Below are positions 9,257-14,141 of a stretch of DNA of 14,141 nucleotides, piece by piece. Position numbers and translations under genes: made by a program. Location of the stretch: positions 1-14,141 of the forward strand of contig JAPYSD010000037.1 of the NCBI GenBank assembly GCA_029936705.1. Direction: 5' to 3'. This DNA is from Croceicoccus sp. (GTDB lineage: Bacteria > Pseudomonadota > Alphaproteobacteria > Sphingomonadales > Sphingomonadaceae). Under the pieces are notes generated by a model that worked only from the letters and a program-made list of their open reading frames with translations, ran no database searches and was not told the origin of the DNA. The stretch's first letter is position 1, and every line of letters starts with the position of its first letter.

Positions 9257-9934
9257 TCAGATCTCCGCGCTCTCCAGCACGAAGCCGCGCAGTTCGGGGA
9301 TGCCCATGCCCTTTTCGGCAGAGGTTACCGACAGCTCGGGATAGGCGCCCGAATGCTTGCGCGCCTCGGCCAGCGTGCGGGCGGTCACCTCTTCCAGCTC
9401 GCTCGCCTTGATCTTGTCGGCCTTGGTAAGAACGATGCGATAGGACACCGCGGCAGTGTCCAGCATCTCCATGATCTCGTGGTCCACCGGCTTGATGCCG
9501 TGGCGCGCGTCGATCAGCAGCAGCGTGCGCTTCAGCACCTGCCGCCCGCGCAGATAGTCGTTCACCAGGAAACGCCATTTCTTGACCACCGCCAGCGGCG
9601 CCTTGGCAAAGCCGTATCCGGGCATGTCGACCAGCCGGAACTGCACCGGTCCGCTCTCACCCCCGCCGACGTCGAAATAGTTCAGCTCCTGCGTGCGCCC
9701 CGGCGTGACCGAGGTGCGCGCGATCGCCTTGCGCCCCGTCAGCGCGTTCAGCAGCGACGACTTGCCCACGTTCGACCGCCCCGCAAAGGCAATTTCCGGC
9801 ACCGAGGGTTCGGGCAGGAACTTCAGCTGCGGCGCGCTGAGCAGGAAAGTGACCGGGCCCGAGAACAGCTTGCGCGCGCGCTCCTCGTATTCGGCGCGGC
9901 GGTCCTGTTCCTCTTCGGTCAGATCCTCGCTCAC
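9257..9934 (-). CDS. engB: ribosome biogenesis GTP-binding protein EngB (YihA/YsxC)
   Basis: Small essential GTPase needed for large-subunit ribosome assembly. The 225-residue protein has every GTPase motif: G1 GRSNVGKSS (52-60), the G2 threonine in TSVTPGRTQ (74-82), G3 DMPGYG (103-108), G4 TKAD (170-173) and G5 TSA (204-206). The EngB-specific GRSNVGKS and TPGRTQ wording separates it from Era and Der. An open frame runs further upstream in the shadow of yidC, but the GTG at 9934 overlaps the yidC stop as GTGA, and the reading LTEEEQDRRAEYEERARKLF is a plausible N-terminus. It is the last gene of the rpmH cluster and is probably translationally coupled to yidC. Confidence 0.95.
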   Translation of the reverse strand: MSEDLTEEEQDRRAEYEERARKLFSGPVTFLLSAPQLKFLPEPSVPEIAFAGRSNVGKSSLLNALTGRKAIARTSVTPGRTQELNYFDVGGGESGPVQFRLVDMPGYGFAKAPLAVVKKWRFLVNDYLRGRQVLKRTLLLIDARHGIKPVDHEIMEMLDTAAVSYRIVLTKADKIKASELEEVTARTLAEARKHSGAYPELSVTSAEKGMGIPELRGFVLESAEI

Positions 9935-11709
9935 GGCTTCGCCTTCGCTTCCTCGGCCTTGCGCTTCTTCTCTTCCGCGTCCCTTGCCGCCAGCTCCTTC
10001 AGCTGCGGGTGGCGCGAATAGAGATATTTCTGCTGCGCGATGGTCAGCGTGTTCGACGTGATCCAGTATATCAGCAGGCCCGCCGCGAACGGCGCCATCA
10101 CGAACATCAGTACCCAGGGCATGATCATGAAGATCTGCTGCTGCGCCGGGTCCATCTGCGCGGGGTTCAGGCGGAACTGCAGGAACATGGTCAGGCCCAG
10201 CAGCAGCGCCAGCACGCCGATCGCCAGGAAGCCGGGCGGCTGGAAGTCGAGCAGGCCGAACAGGTTCAGGATATGCAGCGGATCGGGCGCGGACAGGTCG
10301 CGGATCCACAGCACGAAGGGCTGGTGGCGCATGTCGATCGAGATCAGCAGCACCTTGTACAGCGCGAAGAACACCGGGATCTGCAGGAACATCGGCAGGC
10401 AGCCCGCCAGCGGGTTCACCTTCTCCTGCTTGTAGAGCTTCATCATCTCCTGCTGAAGCGTCTGCTTGTCGTCCTTGTAGCGTTCCTGCAGCGCCTTCAT
10501 CTTGGGCTGCAGCGCGCGCATCGCGGCCATCGACGCGAACTGCTTCTGCGCGATGGGGAACATGATGCCGCGCACGATCAGCGTCAGCAGGATGATCGCC
10601 ACGCCGAAATTGCCCACCGCGCTGTTCAGCGCCTTGAGCAGCCACAGGATCGGCTTTTCGAACCAGCGGAACCAGCCCCAGTCGATCGCCAGGCTGAAGC
10701 GGTCGATGCCCTGCGCCTCGTACGCTTCCAGCACGTCGCTTTCCTTGGCGCCCGCGAACAGCCGCGTGCTGCGCGAAACCTGCTTGCCGGGCTGCACGGT
10801 GACGGGGTCGTAGATCAGGTCGGCGCGGTAATGCTTGTCGCCCAGCGCGCGGAACGAACCGTCGGCAGATGCGCCCTCGTCCGGGACCAGCGCCGACAGC
10901 CAGTAGATGTCGGTAAAGCCCAGCCATTCCGAGCTGCCCTGCGCGTCGATCACCTTTTCATCGTCCAGGTCGTCGTAATCGGTGCCGAAATCGACCGAGT
11001 TCTCGACATCGGCGATCGGGCCGGACTGCACGTTCCAGATGTCGCTGCTGGCAGTGCGGCTGGTGCGGTTGATAAAGCCGTAGGGCTGCACCGAGACCGG
11101 TCCGCTGCCGGTGTTGGCAACGGTCTGGGTCGCGGTGATCAGGTAGTCGTCGTCGACCTCAAGCCGGATGGTGTAGAGCTGGCCCTGGCCATTGTCCCAG
11201 CGCAGCGTGACCGGGCTTGCGGGCGTCAGCGGCCCGCCCTCGGTCTGCCAGACGGTGTCGGGGCCGGGGGTGGAAACGCCGTCCCCGACCCAGCCGAACT
11301 GCGTGAAATACTGCGCGGGCGTGCCATTGGGCGAGAACAGGCGGACAGGCGGCGAATCCTTCTCGACCGTCTGGCGGTAGCGCGTGAGCGTCAGGTCGTC
11401 GATGCGCGCGCCGACGGGGTTGATCGACCCCTCGACCGAAGGCGCCTCGATCGCGACACGGTCGGCCTGCGCCAGCTGCGTCTCGAGATCGCGTTCCTCT
11501 TCCTCAATATCGGCGGCGGCGGTCAGCCCGCCTTCGCGGTTGCGTCCGCGCGGGGCAGGCTCGTCGGTCGGCGCGGCGGCGGCCTGCACCTGCTCCTGCT
11601 GCGCTTCCACCGCTGGCTGCGGATAGAAATACTGCATGGCCGAATCCCAGCCGAACAGCAGCAAGGCCACGAGGACCAGTGCGACCACGATATTGCGCTG
11701 GTTTTCCAA
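9931..11709 (-). CDS. yidC: membrane protein insertase YidC
   Basis: Inner-membrane insertase that places membrane proteins with or without SecYEG. The 592-residue protein has the Gram-negative layout: N-terminal transmembrane helix (about 6-24), an acidic linker, a large periplasmic beta domain (about 90-330) and the conserved five-helix core from about 355 to 560. IVRGIMFPIAQKQ (378-390) holds the groove arginine (Arg380, equivalent to E. coli Arg366); the cytoplasmic helical hairpin (about 392-432) and a Lys-rich tail (565-592) follow. The start is TTG at 11709: its reading ENQRNIVVA matches the family N-terminus, and an in-frame TAG 21 bases upstream leaves no ATG or GTG choice; only two ATT codons are alternatives. 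It is 79 bases after yidD. Confidence 0.97.
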   Translation of the reverse strand: MENQRNIVVALVLVALLLFGWDSAMQYFYPQPAVEAQQEQVQAAAAPTDEPAPRGRNREGGLTAAADIEEEERDLETQLAQADRVAIEAPSVEGSINPVGARIDDLTLTRYRQTVEKDSPPVRLFSPNGTPAQYFTQFGWVGDGVSTPGPDTVWQTEGGPLTPASPVTLRWDNGQGQLYTIRLEVDDDYLITATQTVANTGSGPVSVQPYGFINRTSRTASSDIWNVQSGPIADVENSVDFGTDYDDLDDEKVIDAQGSSEWLGFTDIYWLSALVPDEGASADGSFRALGDKHYRADLIYDPVTVQPGKQVSRSTRLFAGAKESDVLEAYEAQGIDRFSLAIDWGWFRWFEKPILWLLKALNSAVGNFGVAIILLTLIVRGIMFPIAQKQFASMAAMRALQPKMKALQERYKDDKQTLQQEMMKLYKQEKVNPLAGCLPMFLQIPVFFALYKVLLISIDMRHQPFVLWIRDLSAPDPLHILNLFGLLDFQPPGFLAIGVLALLLGLTMFLQFRLNPAQMDPAQQQIFMIMPWVLMFVMAPFAAGLLIYWITSNTLTIAQQKYLYSRHPQLKELAARDAEEKKRKAEEAKAKP

Positions 11710-11784
11710 AATCCCAATCCAGTCGATCTAAAAATCAGGCGCCGCGTAAACGGGCGCGCGTCCAAAAAACTTGTCGGTCAATAA

Positions 11785-11800
11785 CCGGTCAGGGAACCGG
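11785..11800 (-). other. small hairpin at the yidD stop
   Basis: CCGGT and ACCGG (5-bp stem, 6-nt loop) overlap the last codons of yidD and are followed leftward by TTATT. A second GC stem near 11739-11757 (GCGCC/GGCGC), followed leftward by CTGA and TTTTT, lies between yidD and yidC. Either could attenuate transcription before yidC. Both stems are short and the call is weak. Confidence 0.25.
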
Positions 11801-11998
11801 ATCATGCCCGCACCCGCCCCAAGGGTGGCAGCGCAATAGTCGCTTCGTCGCCAGCCATCCACCCTTAATCGCGCCATGCTTGCCCAGCGCCTGGATCGCG
11901 TATTCCGAGCACGAGGGCGAGAAGCGGCACGAGGGCGGCAGGACCAGCGACGGACCCAGCTGCCAGGCGCGCGCCAGGGCGATGAGGAGATATCTCAC
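11789..11998 (-). CDS. yidD: membrane protein insertion efficiency factor YidD
   Basis: Small amphipathic membrane-associated protein thought to help YidC-dependent insertion. The 69 residues match the family end to end: an N-terminal amphipathic helix (RYLLIALARAWQ), the signature CRFSPSCSEYA (24-34), and the C-terminal KRLLRCHPWGGCGHDPVP (52-69). The cysteines at 24, 30, 57 and 63 are the conserved set. The GTG start at 11998 overlaps the rnpA stop as GTGA, which explains the lack of a separate strong ribosome-binding site and implies coupling. Length and position between rnpA and yidC are normal. Confidence 0.95.
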   Translation of the reverse strand: MRYLLIALARAWQLGPSLVLPPSCRFSPSCSEYAIQALGKHGAIKGGWLATKRLLRCHPWGGCGHDPVP

Positions 11999-12444
11999 CG
12001 CCCCGAACCCTTTCGCGGTCCCTTGCGCGCCGGATTGCGGCGCCGGGGCGGATCGCCCTTGCCTTCGCGTGCGCGGGTAAGGGCCGCGCGCAATTCCTCG
12101 CGCAGCTGGGCGAAGTCGCGCTCTACCCCGCCGTCCCGGCCGATCAGCACGTGATCGTGGCCCGGCAGGCCATAGGCGGGCAGTTCGGCGCGCAGCAGTT
12201 CGCGAAACCGCCGCTTCATCCGGTTGCGCACGACGGCATTGCCGATCTTCTTGGTGACGGTGATGCCGAAACGGACCGCTTCCCCTTCAATCGCGTTGGG
12301 CCGTGCCAGCAGCACGAAGCCGGGGCGCGCCACGCGCAGACCCTTGTTCGCCGCCAGGAAGTCGCGGCGCTTGCGGATCACCTGCGGGCCAGCCGCGCGG
12401 TCAGCCGGCGCGGAGGCGGCAGAAGCGGGAGCTGCGGTCGTCAT
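11995..12444 (-). CDS. rnpA: ribonuclease P protein component RnpA
   Basis: Protein subunit that partners the RNase P RNA in removing 5' leaders from precursor tRNAs. The 149-residue basic protein has the family core from IRKRRDFLAANKG (23-35) and the signature region KIGNAVVRNRMKRRFRE (66-82), including the RNR motif that contacts the RNA. An Ala-rich N-terminal extension of about 20 residues and a Lys/Arg/Pro-rich tail (130-149) lie outside the core, as in other sphingomonads. ATG at 12444 has a modest GGA upstream. It lies 105 bases after rpmH, with a terminator-like hairpin between, so it is probably made from attenuated readthrough of the rpmH transcript. Confidence 0.95.
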   Translation of the reverse strand: MTTAAPASAASAPADRAAGPQVIRKRRDFLAANKGLRVARPGFVLLARPNAIEGEAVRFGITVTKKIGNAVVRNRMKRRFRELLRAELPAYGLPGHDHVLIGRDGGVERDFAQLREELRAALTRAREGKGDPPRRRNPARKGPRKGSGR

Positions 12445-12476
12445 CGTCCAAGATTACGCCCCGGACCCGCAAACGC

Positions 12477-12507
12477 AAAACGCCGGCTCGGGCAGACCCG
12501 GCCGGCG
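12477..12507 (-). terminator. hairpin with U-tract between rpmH and rnpA (attenuator)
   Basis: Reading leftward, CGCCGGCC-GGG pairs with CCCG-GCCGGCG (about 11 bp with one bulge, loop TCTG) at 12481-12507 and is followed at once by TTTTGCGTTTGC. This is a good intrinsic-terminator layout placed after rpmH and 37 bases before the rnpA start. Since rnpA, yidD, yidC and engB follow on the same strand, it most likely acts as a partial terminator that sets L34 high and the others lower. Confidence 0.6.
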
Positions 12508-12529
12508 CTATGCTGTCTCGCGAATCGCG

Positions 12530-12560
12530 TGAGCGTAGGCTCGAAAGCCTCAGGCGCTCA
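12530..12560 (-). other. stem-loop spanning the rpmH stop codon
   Basis: TGAGCG/CGCTCA (outer, 6 bp) encloses AGGCT/AGCCT with a 4-nt CGAA loop on the plus strand, so the end of rpmH, including its stop codon at 12550-12552, can fold into a stem. It may stabilise the 3' end of a short rpmH transcript together with the neighbouring terminator. No U-tract follows. Confidence 0.3.
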
Positions 12561-12684
12561 GCTTCTTGCGGCCGCGGGCACGGCGCGCGCGCAGCACGTT
12601 GCGGCCACCGGGGGTGGCGCTGCGGGTGCGGAAACCGTGGCGGCGCTTACGCACGAGATTGCTCGGCTGAAAAGTGCGCTTCAT
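12550..12684 (-). CDS. rpmH: 50S ribosomal protein L34
   Basis: Structural protein of the large ribosomal subunit. The 44-residue, strongly basic product reads MKRTFQPSNLVRKRRHGF followed by the conserved RTRSATPGGRNVLRARRARGRKKLSA, given here in two parts, and matches L34 along its whole length. The longer open frame up to 12819 is not used: the conserved start is the ATG at 12684, with GGGA about 9 nt upstream. It is first in the rpmH-rnpA-yidD-yidC-engB cluster and diverges from comM. Its leader contains two hairpins and a candidate promoter. Confidence 0.98.
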   Translation of the reverse strand: MKRTFQPSNLVRKRRHGFRTRSATPGGRNVLRARRARGRKKLSA

Positions 12685-12718
12685 GGTGAAATTCCCAAAT
12701 CCGAAAACTGTGTTACAG

Positions 12719-12779
12719 GCACCGCGACGGACGCATCCGGGCAGTGCCAACAAAAACGGCTGCCTGACAGAGAGGCAGC
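12719..12779 (-). promoter_or_regulatory. structured leader of rpmH (two hairpins, first followed by U5)
   Basis: Reading leftward toward rpmH, GCTGCCT/AGGCAGC (7 bp, 7-nt loop; 12759-12779) is followed after two bases by TTTTT, the form of an intrinsic terminator. A second fold follows at 12719-12749: GGCAC/GTGCC enclosing CGGA/TCCG. If the promoter proposed at 12791-12819 is right, both lie in the untranslated leader, the first almost at the 5' end, where it would more likely protect the RNA than terminate it. Confidence 0.4.
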
Positions 12780-12790
12780 GTCTGGGGGCG

Positions 12791-12819
12791 CGGTTACTGG
12801 CGTTGCAGCTGTGAGTCAA
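12791..12819 (-). promoter_or_regulatory. candidate sigma-70 promoter of rpmH
   Basis: CTTGACT gives a TTGACT -35 box (12814-12819), with a 17-nt spacer before TAACCG (12791-12796). The -35 and spacing are good for an alphaproteobacterial housekeeping promoter; the -10 matches poorly. Predicted transcript start is near 12784, giving a leader of about 100 nt. Confidence 0.35.
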
Positions 12820-12897
12820 GCGGCAAGCGGGCTGGACAGCGCGGGCGGTGCTGATTCATAGCCGCCTGCTACAGGGTCGCAAGGAAACTTCTCAATC

Positions 12898-14097
12898 ATG
12901 GTCGCGCTGGTGCAGACGGTGGCCTATCTGGGCCTCGAGGTTCGCCGCGTGGAAGTCCAATGCCAGCTGGCATCGGGGCTTCCCGCCTTCCAGATCGTCG
13001 GCCTGCCCGACAAGGCCGTGGGCGAAAGCCGCGAACGCGTGCGCGCCGCGCTGGCCGCGATGGGGCTGGCGCTGCCGCCCAAGCGCATCACCGTCAACAT
13101 GTCGCCCGCCGACCTGCCCAAGGAAGGATCGCATTTCGACCTGCCGATCGCGCTGGCCCTGCTGGCGGCGATGGGCGTGACCGATGGCGAGCAGCTGGCC
13201 GATCACGTCGCGGTGGGCGAACTCGCGCTCGACGGGCGAATCGTGGCATCGTCGGGCGTGCTGCCTGCCGCGATCCACGCGGCGGCCGAGGGCAAGGCGC
13301 TGATCTGCCCCGCCGCGCAAGGGGCCGAGGCGCGCTGGGCGAGCGAGACCGCCGTGGTCGCCGCACCCGACCTCGTCAGCTTGCTCAATCACCTCAAAGG
13401 CGTCCAGCAATTGCCGCTGCCCGAAAAGGGCGCGCTGGCAGAGCGTGAACAGGGCCCCGACCTCAAGCAGGTCAAGGGCCAGGAAACCGCCAAGCGCGCG
13501 CTGGAGATCGCGGCGGCGGGCGGGCACAACCTGCTGATGGTCGGCCCGCCCGGCGCGGGCAAGTCGCTGATGGCCAGCTGTCTGCCCGGCATATTGCCCG
13601 ACCTCACGACCGAGGAAGTGCTGGAAACGTCGATGGTGCAATCGGTGGCGGGCATGCTGCAGGACGGCCGGATCAGCCGCGCGCGCCCGTTCCGCAGCCC
13701 GCATCATTCCGCCAGCATCGCGGCGCTGACGGGCGGCGGGCTCAAGATCCGCCCCGGCGAGGTCAGCCTCGCGCATCTGGGCGTGCTGTTCCTCGACGAA
13801 CTGCCCGAATTCCAGCGCAACGCGCTCGATTCGCTGCGCCAGCCGCTGGAAACGGGCGAGGTCAGCGTCGCGCGGGCCAATGCGCATGTCACCTTTCCCG
13901 CCCGCGTCCAGCTGGTGGCGGCGATGAACCCGTGCCGCTGCGGGCACCTGGGCGATCCGGCGCTGGCCTGTTCGCGCGCGCCGAAATGCGCCGCCGACTA
14001 CCAGGGCCGCGTGTCGGGCCCGCTGCTCGACCGCATCGACCTGCATGTCGAGGTGGAGCCGGTCTCCGCCCGCGATGTGAAACACGTAAGCTTATGA
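12898..14097 (+). pseudogene. comM: comM (YifB-family Mg-chelatase-like AAA+ ATPase), 3' end replaced by inserted DNA
   Basis: ComM is a hexameric helicase that promotes branch migration of incoming DNA in natural transformation. Seen: N-terminal ChlI/Lon-like domain (about 20-140, with GLPAFQIVGLPDKAV and the NMSPADLPKEGSHFDLPIAL block at 67-86), Walker A GPPGAGKS (216-223), PFRSPHH (264-270), Walker B VLFLDE (296-301), the cysteine group 346/348/358/364, and LLDRIDLHVEV (376-386). After EPVSARD (387-393) homology stops and the frame reads VKHVSL then TGA at 14095. The family is usually about 500 residues, so the final ~100 (end of the AAA+ lid and the C-terminal Mg-chelatase domain) are missing. 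The switch coincides with a drop in GC and with tandem repeats, so interruption by a mobile element is inferred. AAGGA lies 12 nt before the ATG. Confidence 0.88.
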
Positions 14098-14141
14098 GAA
14101 TATCGGAAGTTAGTGCGAATATCGCGAGGTTAGTCATTCGG
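14076..14141. mobile_element. terminal end of an element inserted in comM (Tn7-, Tn402- or IS21-like end architecture)
   Basis: From 14076 the sequence no longer matches comM, becomes AT-richer than any other part of the window, begins TGT, and continues as tandem 19-bp repeats. A TGT terminus with several short repeats next to it is typical of elements whose DDE transposase binds several sites per end (Tn7-like, Tn402/Tn5053-like, IS21-like). The exact junction is uncertain by a few bases. If a 5-bp target duplication exists, its left copy would be CGCGA at 14071-14075. No transposase gene is in the window, so the class cannot be fixed. Confidence 0.65.
14079..14135 (+). repeat. three tandem imperfect 19-bp repeats
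   Basis: Units start at 14079, 14098 and 14117, exactly 19 bases apart, and all begin GAA. Unit 1 reads GAAACACGTAAGCTTATGA, unit 2 GAATATCGGAAGTTAGTGC and unit 3 GAATATCGCGAGGTTAGTC. Units 2 and 3 share GAATATCG and, with one gap, GTTAGT; unit 1 agrees with unit 2 at 11 of 19 positions. A fourth, incomplete unit may begin near 14136. They are probably transposase-binding sites. Confidence 0.65.

Noticed and set aside
10009..11784. Open frame of 591 codons on the plus strand opposite yidC
   Set aside because: Same antisense effect; biased composition and full overlap with an intact essential gene.
12685..12819. N-terminal extension of rpmH starting at a TTG near 12819
   Set aside because: L34 is conserved from MKRTFQPS at 12684, and the extra stretch is the predicted untranslated leader.
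12892..14085. Open frame of 397 codons antisense to comM
   Set aside because: Shadow of comM, whose Walker motifs are clear on the plus strand.
14088..14093. HindIII site (AAGCTT) near the comM junction, suggesting a cloning or assembly chimera
   Set aside because: The site lies inside the first repeat unit, 12 bases after homology ends, and the 19-bp register runs through it, so a natural element end is the better explanation. A chimera cannot be fully excluded without reads.

Overview
The window is GC-rich, with codon use and gene content typical of an alphaproteobacterium. The rpmH-rnpA-yidD-yidC-engB order and the protein sequences suggest Sphingomonadales, most likely the Erythrobacter/Altererythrobacter group; this placement is an inference made without a database search. 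Almost all of it is ordinary, densely packed chromosome. The last ~65 bases are clearly different.

Left part (2-6212): a 5'-truncated subclass B3 metallo-beta-lactamase overlaps prmA (ribosomal protein L11 methyltransferase) by ATGA, and prmA overlaps a TIGR02117/DUF2459 envelope protein. These run rightward and converge on a leftward series: ligA (NAD-dependent DNA ligase), a small DUF2946-type protein, and a Met/His-rich outer-membrane barrel protein. The last two look like a metal (probably copper) module. A perfect 11-bp hairpin inside the convergent DUF2459 gene probably terminates the leftward transcript.

Middle part (6285-9232): a DUF2165 membrane protein, a glutathione S-transferase, a membrane-anchored LuxR-type HTH protein with a DUF4019 domain, and, divergent from it, a YitT-family membrane protein.

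Right part (9257-12684, leftward): the classic rpmH-rnpA-yidD-yidC-engB cluster for ribosomal protein L34, the RNase P protein, two membrane-insertion factors and a ribosome-assembly GTPase. GTGA overlaps link rnpA to yidD and yidC to engB. A strong hairpin with a U-tract lies between rpmH and rnpA, and the rpmH leader is predicted to be highly structured.

Right edge (12898-14141): comM (YifB, Mg-chelatase-like AAA+ helicase of natural transformation) runs rightward but loses its homologous sequence near codon 393 and stops at codon 400, about 100 residues short. The foreign sequence is AT-richer, begins TGT, and holds at least three tandem 19-bp imperfect repeats in exact register. This is the architecture of a multi-site DDE transposon end (Tn7-, Tn402/Tn5053- or IS21-like). 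The most interesting feature of the window is therefore a mobile element or island inserted in comM, a gene already known as an insertion hotspot for resistance islands in Acinetobacter. Its body lies beyond the window.
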